Notes: generated from the letters alone by a model not told the origin. A DNA stretch of 64,000 bases from Rhodobacter sp. NTK016B (GCF_017303295.1 NZ_JAFKOK010000015.1:1-64000), one strand, 5' to 3'. Shown: positions 53,699-63,725, counted from the stretch's first letter. Program-made: numbers and translations.

Positions 53699-56600
53699 CT
53701 GATCGCCGCCGAAGACCTTCGACAAGAGCCAGCGCAGCCGGTCCTTCAGCCCTTCCATGACGCTGAAGACCGACGGCACGAACAACAGCGACAGCACCGT
53801 CGACAGAAGCAGCCCGCCGATCACCGCGATTGCCATCGGCGCGCGGAACTCGCCGCCCGTCGAATGCGCCAGCGTCGAGGGCACCATGCCCGCCGACATG
53901 GCCAGCGTGGTCATGATGATCGGACGCGCGCGCTTGTGGCCCGCATCGATCATCGCGCTGGCGCGGTCCATGCCGCCCTTCACGCCTTCGAGTGCGAATT
54001 CGACCAGCATGATCGCGTTCTTCGTCACGATCCCCATCAGCATCAGGAAGCCGATCACCACCGACAGGCCGATCCCCGACCCGTAGAGATAGAGCGCAAA
54101 AATCGCACCGCCGATGGCCAGAGGCAGCGACAGCATGATCGTCAGCGGCGTGACGAAGCTGTTGAACAGCAGCACCAGCACCACATAAACCAGCATCAGC
54201 CCCGCGCCCATTGCCAGCGCGAACGAGCTGAAGATCTCGCCCATCGTCTCGACATCGCCCGAGGGCTGGATCTCGGCCCCTTCGGGCATGTCGGTGGCGG
54301 CGGGCAGGGCATAGATCGCCTCGGTCGCAGGGCCCAGATAGACGCCGGGCGCCAGATCGGCCTCGATCGAGACCAGATAGCGGCGGTCATAGCGTTCGAT
54401 CACCGACACGCCCGAGGCGATGCGCACATCGGCCACCGCCGAAAGCGGCACCATCTCGCCCGAGGATGATTGCACGCGGAAGCCCGCCAGCCGGGTGATG
54501 TCGTTGCGCGCTTCCTCGTTCAGCCGCACGCGGATCGGGATGCGTTCCTCGCCCGCGTCGAACTGCGCCAGATTGGCGTCGGTGTCGCCGATCGTCGCGA
54601 CCCGCACGGCCGAGGCCAGCGCCCCCGCCGTCACGCCCAGCTCGGCTGCGCGTTCGGGATTGGGGATGATCTGGATTTCGGGACGCAGCAGCGCCGCTTC
54701 CGAAGCCACACCGCGCAGCTCTGGCAGGCCGCGCATCTGGTGCAAAAGCGCGGTCGCCGCTTCAGCGGCGCCGGTCTGGGTATCGGCGAGCACGTTGATC
54801 GTCACGTCGCGCTGCCCCTCAGCCCCCAGCACGAAGACGCGCATGTCGGGAAGATCGGCAAGCCGGGCTTCGATCTCGGCGTTGATCTCGGTCCAGGACC
54901 GCTCGCGGTCGGATTTGTCGCCGTAATTGACCTGAATACTCAGCGAGGTCGCGGATTGCCCGTCAACGAAGGCGCGCTGCACCTCCGGGACTTGCAGGAT
55001 CCGCTCGGTGATCGCTTGGGCCGAACGGCGCGCCTCGGGCAGGGTGGTGCCCGGCGGCAGATCGACCATCACGACCGAACGACCGGCATCCGAGGGCGGC
55101 ACGAATTCCTGCGGCAGCAGCGTCGCGGAATAGATCGAGCTTGCGAAGATCACCAGACCCACCAGCAGCGTGATCGTCCGGTTGCGCAGGGTCCAGCGCA
55201 GCATCGTCAGATAGCCGCGCATGATCGCGCCGTCCTCGGCCTTTTTCGTGTGGCCATGCGGTTTCGAGCGCATGAAATAGGCCGCGAACATCGGCGTGAT
55301 CAACCGCGCGACGGCGAGCGAGAACAACACCGCCACCGCGACCGTCAGGCCGAACTGCTTGAAGAACTCGCCCGCGATGCCGCCCATGAAACTGACCGGC
55401 GCGAAGACCGCGACGATGGTCAGCGAAATGGCGATCACCGTGGTGCCGATCTCGGTCGCGGCCTCCATAGCGGCCTGAAACGCGGGTCTGCCCATGTCGA
55501 TATGCCGGTCGATATTCTCGATCTCGACGATGGCGTCATCGACAAGGATGCCGACCACCAGCGTGATCCCCAGAAGGCTGATCGTGTTGAGCGAAAAGCC
55601 CAGAAGATCCATGACGATAAAGGTCGGGATGGCCGAAAGGGGCAGCGCCACGAAAGCGACCACCGTCGCGCGCCAGTTGCGCAGGAACAGAAACACCACG
55701 ATGATCGCCAGAAGCGCGCCCTCGTAGAGCGTGTCCATGGCTGAATGGAACGTGGCCTCGGTATAGATCGTCGCGTCGTCGATCAGGTCGAACTCGGTAT
55801 CGGGATACATCTCGCGCAGCGCGTCCAGCCGTTCGCGCGCGCCTTCCGCAGCCACCAGATCCGAGGCCCCGGTGGCGCGGAACACGCCGAAGGCCACGAC
55901 CGGACGGCCATTGAACAGCGCGAAGGTATCGCCGTCGGCCGCGCCATCGGTCACCGTGCCCAGTTGGTTCAGCGGCACCGTCTGGCCCGTGGGCAGGCGG
56001 ATCGGGGTCTGCGCGAGCTGTTCGAGCGTCTGCGCCGATCCAAGGGCCCGGATCACGTATTCCGAACCGAACAGATCGCCCTCGCCGCCGCCCTGATCCA
56101 GATTGGTCTGTGCCAGCTGCTGGCTGACGCTGGTGGCGCTGAGACTCAGGGCGAGCAGACGGTCGGGATCCAGCTCGACGCGGATCTCGCGCTCGGCGCC
56201 GCCCAGCCGGGTGACGCTGCCCACGCCCTCGGCGCCCTGCAATTCGCGCGCGACGACATCATCGACGAAGGTCGACAGCTCTTCGATCGAGCGGGTCGTG
56301 TCGGCGACGGCATAGGTCAGGATCGGGCGGCCGGTGAAATCGAGCCGCTGCACGATCGGGTCCGAGGTGGTATCGGGCATCTGCGCGCGCGCGGCGGTCA
56401 CGGCGTCCTTGACGTCGTTGAGCGCGCGGTCGGTATCGGTGCCCATCTCGAACTGGATGGTCAGCTGGCCGATGCTATCCTGCGCCGTGGCCTCGATATG
56501 ACGCAGCCCGGCGATGTCGCTGACCTCGTCCTCGATGGGCTGGATCACCTGCGAGGCGATCTCGGACGGCGCTGTGCCCGAAGCCGGAACCGACACCAGA

Positions 56601-56734
56601 ACGACGGGAAGGTCCACGTTCGGCATCTCGGTGACGGGCAGGCGATTGAAGCTGACGAGCCCGGCGATGCACAGCACGAGGAAGGCAGCAATCGGCGGAA
56701 CCGGATTGCGGATGGACCATGTGGACAGGTTCAT
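53675..56734 (-). CDS. RND efflux permease (AcrB/HAE1 family)
   Basis: A 1019-residue proton-driven inner-membrane exporter. First membrane segment at about residues 12-30, then the large periplasmic loop. The proton-relay Asp pair lies in GILVDDAIVEIEN (Asp399-Asp400), and a second loop and membrane block follow from about 530. It takes drugs, solvents or phenolics from the periplasm and inner membrane outwards with the adaptor encoded just upstream (4-bp overlap). No outer-membrane TolC-type gene is present here. Confidence 0.95.
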   Translation of the reverse strand: MNLSTWSIRNPVPPIAAFLVLCIAGLVSFNRLPVTEMPNVDLPVVLVSVPASGTAPSEIASQVIQPIEDEVSDIAGLRHIEATAQDSIGQLTIQFEMGTDTDRALNDVKDAVTAARAQMPDTTSDPIVQRLDFTGRPILTYAVADTTRSIEELSTFVDDVVARELQGAEGVGSVTRLGGAEREIRVELDPDRLLALSLSATSVSQQLAQTNLDQGGGEGDLFGSEYVIRALGSAQTLEQLAQTPIRLPTGQTVPLNQLGTVTDGAADGDTFALFNGRPVVAFGVFRATGASDLVAAEGARERLDALREMYPDTEFDLIDDATIYTEATFHSAMDTLYEGALLAIIVVFLFLRNWRATVVAFVALPLSAIPTFIVMDLLGFSLNTISLLGITLVVGILVDDAIVEIENIDRHIDMGRPAFQAAMEAATEIGTTVIAISLTIVAVFAPVSFMGGIAGEFFKQFGLTVAVAVLFSLAVARLITPMFAAYFMRSKPHGHTKKAEDGAIMRGYLTMLRWTLRNRTITLLVGLVIFASSIYSATLLPQEFVPPSDAGRSVVMVDLPPGTTLPEARRSAQAITERILQVPEVQRAFVDGQSATSLSIQVNYGDKSDRERSWTEINAEIEARLADLPDMRVFVLGAEGQRDVTINVLADTQTGAAEAATALLHQMRGLPELRGVASEAALLRPEIQIIPNPERAAELGVTAGALASAVRVATIGDTDANLAQFDAGEERIPIRVRLNEEARNDITRLAGFRVQSSSGEMVPLSAVADVRIASGVSVIERYDRRYLVSIEADLAPGVYLGPATEAIYALPAATDMPEGAEIQPSGDVETMGEIFSSFALAMGAGLMLVYVVLVLLFNSFVTPLTIMLSLPLAIGGAIFALYLYGSGIGLSVVIGFLMLMGIVTKNAIMLVEFALEGVKGGMDRASAMIDAGHKRARPIIMTTLAMSAGMVPSTLAHSTGGEFRAPMAIAVIGGLLLSTVLSLLFVPSVFSVMEGLKDRLRWLLSKVFGGDQLASHRRH

Positions 56735-57954
56735 TCCGTGGCTCCGTCATCACGCGTCGCGGCCATATCGTCGGGCGCGGCGCTGTCGCTTTCCGCCGTC
56801 TCGTCGATTGCACGCACGCGGTCGCCATTTGCGAAGAAGGCACCCGCGCGGGCGACGACGGTTTCGCCCTCGGTCAGCCCGTCGGTGATTTCCTGCAACC
56901 CGTCCCAGGCAAGACCCACCGACACGTCGCGATGCGCGAGCACGTTGTCGTCGTCCACAACCAGCACGTAGCTGCCATTATTGTCCCGCAACACGGCAGA
57001 GAGCGGTACTGCCAGTCCTTCACGGTCGGCGACGATCACGCGACCGCTGACGAACAGGCCGGGGCGCAGCCCCGGGCTGTCAGCGAGCGAAATGCGCACC
57101 TCTCCCAGCCGGGTGGTCGCGCTGACCACCGGCGAGACCAGCCGGACCTCGCCGGTCACCGGCGGCAGCCCGGCGATTTCCAGCCGCGCGGGCTGGCCCC
57201 GGTCCAGAAGCACAAGCTCGGTTTCGATAACCTCGGCCGAGACCTCAACCTCGCCATTCTCGATCAGGCGAAAGATCGGCTCGCCGCCGGTCGCGGCCAT
57301 GGCGCCGAGCTGGCCGTTGCGGGCGCTGACGATGCCATCGACCGGCGCGACGATATCGGCGTTCTCGTAATCGAGCTGCGCGACTTCCAGCGTTGCGCGC
57401 GCCTGTTCCAGCGCCGCGCTGGCGGCCTGCACGCCGTCGCGCGCCGATTGCAGCGCCGCCTCGGCGCTGAGCTGTGCGGTCTGCGCCTCGTCCAGCGCGG
57501 TTTGCGTCGCGGTCCCGCTGGCGCGCAGGCTCTGCATCCGCGTGAGCACCTGATTGGCCTGCTGCAATTGCGCGTCATTCGCCGAGACCTGACTTTCGGC
57601 CTGACGGCGCGCGGCTTCGGCATTGGCAAGCTGCGCCTCGGCCTGCGTCACCCGCAGCTGCAAGGTCCGGTCGTCGATCCGCGCCAGCACGTCGCCCGCC
57701 GATACGTGGTCGCCCGGCTCGGCGTTCAGCTCGGTGATCGCGAAACCGCCGGTATGCGGAAAGACAAGCACCTCGCTGCGCGGGATCAGCGTGCCCGAAA
57801 CCGTCACCACCTGCATCAGCGGCGCGATCCGGGCCTCGGCGGTGGTCACGGCGGGCACATGCGCGCTGTCCTGCGCCTGTGCGGACAGCGAAAAGGGCAG
57901 AGCCGCGACCAGAACGGCCAGCGCGCACAACGAATAGGGGGGCAGGATGCGCAT
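56731..57954 (-). CDS. RND efflux periplasmic adaptor (HlyD/MFP family)
   Basis: A 407-residue membrane-fusion protein. A signal peptide (SLCALAVLVAALPFSLSAQAQ) occupies about residues 8-28. A lipoyl-like half follows (FPHTGGFAITELNAEPGDHVSAG), then an Ala/Gln-rich helical hairpin (about 95-180), the second lipoyl half (DIVAPVDGIVSARNGQLG) and a beta-barrel. It bridges the RND pump to an outer-membrane channel. Confidence 0.93.
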   Translation of the reverse strand: MRILPPYSLCALAVLVAALPFSLSAQAQDSAHVPAVTTAEARIAPLMQVVTVSGTLIPRSEVLVFPHTGGFAITELNAEPGDHVSAGDVLARIDDRTLQLRVTQAEAQLANAEAARRQAESQVSANDAQLQQANQVLTRMQSLRASGTATQTALDEAQTAQLSAEAALQSARDGVQAASAALEQARATLEVAQLDYENADIVAPVDGIVSARNGQLGAMAATGGEPIFRLIENGEVEVSAEVIETELVLLDRGQPARLEIAGLPPVTGEVRLVSPVVSATTRLGEVRISLADSPGLRPGLFVSGRVIVADREGLAVPLSAVLRDNNGSYVLVVDDDNVLAHRDVSVGLAWDGLQEITDGLTEGETVVARAGAFFANGDRVRAIDETAESDSAAPDDMAATRDDGATE

Positions 57955-57992
57955 CCGGGGCCTCCGGCTGGGGCGCCGGGGCGCCGATGAAT

Positions 57993-58010
57993 GTTCAGTT
58001 CGAATTGAAC
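57993..58010. promoter_or_regulatory. Operator-like dyad between efflux operon and MarR-type regulator
   Basis: GTTCA (57993-57997) and TGAAC (58006-58010) flank an 8-bp centre containing TTCGAA, an 18-bp near-perfect palindrome. It lies 39 bp upstream of the adaptor start and 105 bp before the regulator, the place where a repressor of both would bind. Confidence 0.6.
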
Positions 58011-58053
58011 GCAGATAGGCACGGGGCGACGGCCCGTCAAGGTGCGTTCCGCC

Positions 58054-58081
58054 TTGAATGCCGATACACGGGGTTTACGAT
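58054..58081 (+). promoter_or_regulatory. Candidate promoter of the MarR-type regulator gene
   Basis: TTGAAT (58054-58059) and TACGAT (58076-58081) are spaced by 16 bp, 33 bp upstream of the start codon at 58115. Reasonable sigma-70-like match, unproven. Confidence 0.4.
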
Positions 58082-58114
58082 AACGCTCTAACGCCACAGG
58101 TCCATGAATACGGC

Positions 58115-58585
58115 ATGTCAGATACGATTTCCACAATCCGCGACGACTTCATTGCCCTGATGGGGCAGATGGTGGAAGCGCATGGCATGTCGCCCATTTC
58201 GGGGCGCATGTTGGGGCTTCTGATTTTCGATGGCGAGGCACGGTCCTTCTCGGATCTGGCGACCGAGCTGGGGGTGAGCCGGGGCAGCATCAGCGCGAAT
58301 GCGCGGGTTCTGGTCGCGCGCGGCAGCATCATGAAGGAAAACCGTCCCGGCGACCGGCAGGATTATTTCCGGATCTCGGATCAGAGCTTCGAAATCATCC
58401 TGCAGACGCTGACGCAAAGGATGCTCGACATCTCAAGCCGCGTGCACGAATTGTCCGAGCGCATCCCGTCAGGCGATGCCGACGGCGCGGGCGCGCGCCG
58501 CCGTCTGGACGGGTTGTCGAATTTCTATCAGGCGATCGCGCTGGGCGTCCGGCAGGCGCAGAACCACCTCAATCAAGACCAGTAG
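58115..58585 (+). CDS. MarR/GbsR-type winged-helix regulator
   Basis: A 156-residue regulator. Winged helix at about residues 30-95: RMLGLLIFDGEARSFSDLAT, ELGVSRGSISANARVLVARG, then wing DRQDYFRI. A C-terminal helical part follows. The strong SRGSISANARVL recognition helix is typical of the GbsR-like branch. Divergent position suggests it represses the RND operon and itself. The start at 58115 is chosen because upstream residues do not fit the family. Confidence 0.87.
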   Translation: MSDTISTIRDDFIALMGQMVEAHGMSPISGRMLGLLIFDGEARSFSDLATELGVSRGSISANARVLVARGSIMKENRPGDRQDYFRISDQSFEIILQTLTQRMLDISSRVHELSERIPSGDADGAGARRRLDGLSNFYQAIALGVRQAQNHLNQDQ

Positions 58586-58606
58586 CCGACGGCTGGCGCG
58601 GGCGGC

Positions 58607-59890
58607 TCAGCCCGCCGCCGCAGGTTCCCCGGGCCGGGCTTTCGCGCCCTCGGCCAGTTTGCTGGGCGCGGCGTTGAGCGCTTCGATGGCGAATCCCGCG
58701 GCCTTCTTGTAGCCCGCCATGAAGTCGGCCCGCTCCGCCGCCGGGATCACATCGTCGATGGCGTCGAACTCACCGCCGCAGCGGTCGTTTACCATGTTCA
58801 GCAAGCCGAAGGGACCCGCCCCCCGGTTGCGCAGGATCAGCGCCGAAACCGGGCCGCAGAAAGTGGTGTCGAACGCGGCCAGCGCCGCGTCGGTTGCGCC
58901 GTGACCGACCATCGCCACGCCCAGTTCGCGCGCATCGACAATCGCCTGCGACGCGCCGTTCGAGCCGGTCGGATACATCGCATGGGCCGCATCGCCCAGC
59001 AACAGCACGCGCCCGTCGCGCCACGTCTCAACCGGGTCGCGGTCGATCATCGGGTTTTCATAGGCGATCTCGGCACCCCGGATCAGAGACGGCACGTCGA
59101 GCCAGTCATAGGTCCAGCCGTCGAAATGATGGGCGAAATCGTCGATCCCCACCTGCCGGAACCAGCCGGTATTCTCGCGTGCCGAGGGGTCGTCATAGGT
59201 GACTTCGGCAATCCAGTTGATCGAGGCCAGACCGTCCGCATCGGGATGCGAAATCGGGTAGATCACCATCCGGTGCCGATGCGTGCCCAGCCCCACGAAG
59301 CTCGATCCGGTGCGAATGGGTTTCGCGCGTGTCACGCCGCGCCACATCACCGCGCCGCCCCAGTGGATCGGCGGCTGGTCGGGATGCATCTGCGCGCGGA
59401 TGGCCGAATGGATGCCGTCGGCGCCGATCAGCAGGCTGCCGCGTTCCTCGCGTCCGTCTTCGAAAAGCGCGGTCACGCCCTCGGCATCCTGCCGGTAGCC
59501 GGTGATCCGCGCGCCCAGCTGGACGCTGTCGGGGCCCTGCCGTTCCAGCACCGTCCGATACAGAAGCATGTGGAAATCGCCGCGATGGACGGCGTATTGC
59601 GGCCAATTATACCCGGCCTCAAGTCCGCGCGGTTCGGCATAGATGTCGTTGCCGTTCAGCCCCACCAGCGCCCATTCGCGAGCAGGCACGCCCACGCTGT
59701 CGAGCGCCTCGGCCCCGAGGCCCAGCTCGTAGAGTTCGCGCACCGCGTTCGGTTGCAGGTTGATCCCGACGCCCAGCGGTTTGAGGTCGCGCACGGATTC
59801 GAACACCGTGCAGGGGACACCGATCTGGTGCAGGGTCAGGGCCGTGGCCAGCCCGGCGATGCCGCCGCCAGCTATCAGAACGCGCGTCAT
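58607..59890 (-). CDS. FAD-dependent monooxygenase (aromatic hydroxylase type), paralogue A
   Basis: A 427-residue class A flavoprotein monooxygenase. GxGxxG motif IAGGGIAGLATALTL at residues 5-19, DG motif IGADGIHSAIRAQM near 165, and GD motif LLGDAAHAMYPTGSNGASQA near 295. Such enzymes hydroxylate phenols or heteroaromatics with NAD(P)H and O2. It is the last gene of the minus cluster, 188 bp downstream of a close paralogue. Substrate unknown. Confidence 0.9.
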   Translation of the reverse strand: MTRVLIAGGGIAGLATALTLHQIGVPCTVFESVRDLKPLGVGINLQPNAVRELYELGLGAEALDSVGVPAREWALVGLNGNDIYAEPRGLEAGYNWPQYAVHRGDFHMLLYRTVLERQGPDSVQLGARITGYRQDAEGVTALFEDGREERGSLLIGADGIHSAIRAQMHPDQPPIHWGGAVMWRGVTRAKPIRTGSSFVGLGTHRHRMVIYPISHPDADGLASINWIAEVTYDDPSARENTGWFRQVGIDDFAHHFDGWTYDWLDVPSLIRGAEIAYENPMIDRDPVETWRDGRVLLLGDAAHAMYPTGSNGASQAIVDARELGVAMVGHGATDAALAAFDTTFCGPVSALILRNRGAGPFGLLNMVNDRCGGEFDAIDDVIPAAERADFMAGYKKAAGFAIEALNAAPSKLAEGAKARPGEPAAAG

Positions 59891-60078
59891 GGGAAACCTC
59901 TCGTGCCTCGACCGTCGCGGGCGTTCTGGCAAACATTGCGCGGCAGGGCAAGGCGCGCCTGCAGGCAGATTGCTGCGTGGACACGGTTTCCAAGCTTCAA
60001 TTTACGCCGGGCGCGCTGTGGCAAAAGCCCCCGGCAGCGGGCGCGCCACGCCCTTCCTTGGGATCGAGGCCGACCGGG

Positions 60079-61344
60079 TCAGGCCACCGCCGCCCGGGCG
60101 CCGGGGGGAATGATCGGTGGCGCGGTGTTGAGCATTTCCGCCGCGAATTCGGTCGCGCGGGTATAGCGCAGCATGAAATCCTCGCGCTCGCGCGGTGGTA
60201 CGACGCTGTCGAGATCGGTGAAGTGTCCGCCGCAGCGTTCATAGACGATACGCAGCAATTCGAACCGCCCGTCCGAGCGGTTGCGCGTGACAAGGGCCGA
60301 GACCGGCGCGCAAAGCTTGTCGTCGAACGCATAGAGGGCGCCGGGTGTCACGCCTTCCTCGATCAGGCTGGCGCCCAGCACCCGCGCGTCGATGATCGCT
60401 TGCGACGCCCCGGTGGCGGCGGTGGGATACATCGGATGCGCAGCATCGCCCAGAAGCACGACGCGTCCCTGATGCCAGGTGGGTATCGGAACGCGATCGA
60501 CGAGCGGGGTTTCATAGGCGGTTGCCGAGGCCCCCATCAGCGCATGCGCATCAATCCACAAATCGCGCCAGTCGTCGAAATAGGACAGGAACGAAGATGC
60601 CGGGACCTGACGCATCCAGCGGTCGGCATAGCGGGCGGGATGCTCTTCGATCTTCGCGGCGGCAACCCAGTTGATCAGCGCCTTGCCGTCGCGATCGGGA
60701 TGCGAAATCGGATAGATCAGGAAATGCTTGTCGGGCGTCCCCATGGACACATAGCTCGAGCCGGTGCGCAGCGGCTTTGCCCGCGAGGTGCCGCGCCACA
60801 GCACCGTCTCTCCCCAGTTGAGCGGCCCTTCATCGGGGAACATCTGCGCGCGGATCGTCGAGAAAAGCCCGTCCGCCGCGATCAGCAGCGCGCCGCGTGC
60901 CCGGCGTCCGTTGTCGAGATACAGCGTCACCCCGTCGGCATCCTGATCGAACCCGGCGACGCGGTTGCCCATCACCAGGGCATGGTTCCCCAGCCGACGC
61001 CGGACTGTGCGGTGCAAAAGGGCATGCAGCTGGCCCCGGTTGACCGAGAATTGCGGCCAGTGAAAGCCCGCATCCATCCCGCGCCCTTCGGAATAGATGT
61101 CGCGTCCGTTCAGGCTGACGAGCGCCCATTCGCGTAGCGGAATGCCGACGCTGTTGAGCAGCGCGCCGCCGATCCCCAGCTCATAGAGTTCGCGCACGGC
61201 ATTGGGCTGAAGGTTCATGCCCACGCCGCGCGGCTCGCCGTCGGGGAAAGCTTCGAACACGGTGCAGGGCACACCGATCTGATGCAGGGTCAGAGCCGTA
61301 ACAAGGCCCGCGATTCCGCCCCCTGCAATGAGCACGTCTGACAT
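60079..61344 (-). CDS. FAD-dependent monooxygenase (aromatic hydroxylase type), paralogue B
   Basis: A 421-residue protein of the same family as its neighbour at 58607, recognisably similar along its whole length. GxGxxG motif IAGGGIAGLVTALTL at 5-19, DG motif IAADGLFSTIRAQM near 158, GD motif LLGDAAHPMYPTAATGASQA near 288. The two share the N-terminal HQIGVPCTVFE and the LQPNAVRELYELG segment. The pair may act on successive ring positions or on different isomers. It follows the first P450 gene by 30 bp. Confidence 0.9.
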   Translation of the reverse strand: MSDVLIAGGGIAGLVTALTLHQIGVPCTVFEAFPDGEPRGVGMNLQPNAVRELYELGIGGALLNSVGIPLREWALVSLNGRDIYSEGRGMDAGFHWPQFSVNRGQLHALLHRTVRRRLGNHALVMGNRVAGFDQDADGVTLYLDNGRRARGALLIAADGLFSTIRAQMFPDEGPLNWGETVLWRGTSRAKPLRTGSSYVSMGTPDKHFLIYPISHPDRDGKALINWVAAAKIEEHPARYADRWMRQVPASSFLSYFDDWRDLWIDAHALMGASATAYETPLVDRVPIPTWHQGRVVLLGDAAHPMYPTAATGASQAIIDARVLGASLIEEGVTPGALYAFDDKLCAPVSALVTRNRSDGRFELLRIVYERCGGHFTDLDSVVPPREREDFMLRYTRATEFAAEMLNTAPPIIPPGARAAVA

Positions 61345-61374
61345 GATCCCTCCGGTCGGTCTGACCGGAAGCTA

Positions 61375-62553
61375 TCAACGGAGAGTCAACGCAAGGTGAA
61401 CGGAGAGCGGTCCGTATTCCGGCCAACGGGTCATCTCGGGCTCGGCCGTCAGGCGCAGGCGGGTGGTCTTTTGCGTAAGTTGTTCAAGGGTTTCCGCCAG
61501 AAGCAGCCGGGCCAGCGGCGCGCCCGGGCACATATGCGGGCCGCGCCCGAACGTGACCAGATCCGTCTCACCCCGGTCCAGCCGGTAGGAATCGGCGTCG
61601 GGGAAAACGGTCTCGTCCCGGTTGCCCGAGGTAAAGACCACGGCCAGCGGATCGCCCGCGCGGATCTGCTTTCCGCCCAGCTCGACATCGTGGCTCGCGG
61701 TACGGGCAAACCCGCGATAGGGCGTATAGAGCCGCAGCAATTCTTCCAGCGCGACAGGGACCAGATCGGGGCGTTCCGTCAGCTCGGCGTGATGCTCGGG
61801 ATGGCGGGCCAGATGGATGGCCATCGAGCCGATGAAGGTGGTGGGCGCGATGATCCCCACCAACAGGAATTGCCGCAAGGCGCCGAGGATCTTGTCATCG
61901 GGCAGGGCCTCGCCCTCGACCCGGACGGCGAGCAGGTTCGAAACCGGGTCGATATCGGGATCCTGCGGCCTGACTTTTCGCTCTTCGATCAACCGCGCGG
62001 CGATGTCGTAAAGCGCGTCCGAGCGCTCGCGCAGCGTGTCGAAATCCTGCCGCTGCAGGGCCATGTTGAATTCGGCGCCGACGCGGCGGATCTCGTCGGC
62101 ATCTTCGGCGTCGAGGCGAAAGAACGCAGCCAGCAACGCGATGGGCAGCGTGAACGAGAAATCGGCGCAGATATCGCCTTCGCCCTGCGCGAGATAAGGG
62201 TCGAGATGCTCGGCCACCATGGTGCGTACCACGGGTTTCCATTCGGCGATCCGCGCTGGGCTAAGAAAGCGCAGGATCGCATTGCGGTAGGGGATGTTGC
62301 CCGGCGGGTCCAGATGCAGCGGCGGGCGGCGCTGGGTGGTAGCGACGCGGGGGACGACGTTCTGTACCGTGGTGGTGAAGGTCTTCCAGTCCGTCAGCAC
62401 GCGGCAGATATCCTCGTGCTTGGTGACCGCCCAGAACCCGCCCATCTCGTCGGCCCAGGCGACCGGGCAGCGGCCACGCAGGTCCTTGAACAGCGCGTGC
62501 GGGCTGTCGAAATCCTCGGTTTCGGGGACGATGAAATCGGGGTCGTGGGTCAT
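61375..62553 (-). CDS. Cytochrome P450, copy 1 (I-helix acid-alcohol pair missing)
   Basis: A 392-residue soluble bacterial P450. Haem ligand loop FGRGPHMCPG (Cys342), ExxR motif ELLR (Glu271-Arg274). The I-helix, normally (A/G)-G-x-(D/E)-T, reads V-G-I-I-A at 232-236 when anchored on the downstream RHPE. Thus both the acid and the threonine for O2 activation are absent. No ferredoxin or reductase gene is in the window. The start at 62553 matches the family; its ATG overlaps the stop of the second P450. Confidence 0.9.
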   Translation of the reverse strand: MTHDPDFIVPETEDFDSPHALFKDLRGRCPVAWADEMGGFWAVTKHEDICRVLTDWKTFTTTVQNVVPRVATTQRRPPLHLDPPGNIPYRNAILRFLSPARIAEWKPVVRTMVAEHLDPYLAQGEGDICADFSFTLPIALLAAFFRLDAEDADEIRRVGAEFNMALQRQDFDTLRERSDALYDIAARLIEERKVRPQDPDIDPVSNLLAVRVEGEALPDDKILGALRQFLLVGIIAPTTFIGSMAIHLARHPEHHAELTERPDLVPVALEELLRLYTPYRGFARTASHDVELGGKQIRAGDPLAVVFTSGNRDETVFPDADSYRLDRGETDLVTFGRGPHMCPGAPLARLLLAETLEQLTQKTTRLRLTAEPEMTRWPEYGPLSVHLALTLR

Positions 62554-63725
62554 GTGAAATCCAGTCCCAGCTTGGTCACGCCATATTCCGTCCAGCGCGC
62601 CCATTGCACCGGCTCGCCCAGCCGGAACGGGGGCAGGGCGGCGAGCGTGTCGAGCGCAATGCGCGCCTGCAGTTTCGCCACCGACTGCCCAATGCACATA
62701 TGCGGGCCGATCCCGAAGGCGATATGGCGGTTGGGGTTGCGGGTTTCGTCGAACCGCATCGGGTCGTCGAAGACATCCGCGTCACGATTGGCCGACAGGA
62801 AATTCAGCGCGACGGGGCAGCCCTCGGGGATCGCGGTGCCGCGCATCTCGGTATCTTGCGTCGCCACGCGGACCAGCGCCTGATTGGGGGCATAGCAGCG
62901 CAGCATTTCCTCGATCAGCAGGCGCTGATCCAGCGCGCCTTGCCGCAGCCGGGTTTGCAGGTCATGGTCCTGCGCCAGATGCCACGCCATCGAGCACAGG
63001 AAGTTGCGCGGCACGACATGGCCGCCGATCAGCATGAGCCGCACCATGCCCGCCAGTTCCTCGAAAGAATAGGGCCCGCCCTCGGGCTGATGTGCCATCA
63101 GGCCTGAGACGATGTCGGTTTCGGGATCGCGCGGGTTGGCCATCCGGTCTTCGACCAGCCTGAGCGCGAAGCCGTCGATCTGCCGGCTGATCCCGCCCGC
63201 CGTCGGCAGGTCCTGACGCTGAACGGCGGCGACGTAATCGTGACCGAGCTGGCCCAGCTCTTCGGATTCCGACAGGTCCATTCCGGCAAGGATGCACAAA
63301 GACCCCACGGTGAAGGGCGCGGCGAAGCCTTCGCCGAATTCGGGCGCCGCGCTGGCGGTCAGCGCCTGCGCCAGATCGCCCGCCAGCGCCCGCAGCGGGC
63401 CCTCGATCGCGCGGATGCGGTTTTCCTTGAAGAACAGGTTCAACCCCTTGCGATAGCGCAGCGCCTCGGGCGGGTCCTTTTGCAGGGGCAGCCGGGGCAG
63501 CCCCGCGCGGGGCGAGGTGGGGATGACCGTTTGCTTGGTCGCGGTGAAGGTCTGGTAATCCTTCGACGCCTGCACCACGTCGTCGTATTTCGTCAGCGTG
63601 TAGAACCCGCCCCAGTTCTGCGACCCCGCGACCGGGCATTGTGCGCGCAGCCGCGCCAGCTCGGCCTGCGGATCGGCGAGCGTCTGCGCGCCATGCGGGT
63701 CCCAGTCATGCGGAATGGGGTTCAT
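62550..63725 (-). CDS. Cytochrome P450, copy 2 (I-helix acid-alcohol pair missing)
   Basis: A 391-residue P450, a paralogue of its neighbour. Haem loop FGIGPHMCIG (Cys344), ExxR motif EMLR (Glu273-Arg276). The I-helix reads G-G-H-V-V at 234-238, so the acid and threonine are replaced by two valines. ATG at 63725 overlaps the stop of the TRAP permease gene, tying the P450s to an uptake system. Substrate unknown. Confidence 0.9.
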   Translation of the reverse strand: MNPIPHDWDPHGAQTLADPQAELARLRAQCPVAGSQNWGGFYTLTKYDDVVQASKDYQTFTATKQTVIPTSPRAGLPRLPLQKDPPEALRYRKGLNLFFKENRIRAIEGPLRALAGDLAQALTASAAPEFGEGFAAPFTVGSLCILAGMDLSESEELGQLGHDYVAAVQRQDLPTAGGISRQIDGFALRLVEDRMANPRDPETDIVSGLMAHQPEGGPYSFEELAGMVRLMLIGGHVVPRNFLCSMAWHLAQDHDLQTRLRQGALDQRLLIEEMLRCYAPNQALVRVATQDTEMRGTAIPEGCPVALNFLSANRDADVFDDPMRFDETRNPNRHIAFGIGPHMCIGQSVAKLQARIALDTLAALPPFRLGEPVQWARWTEYGVTKLGLDFT

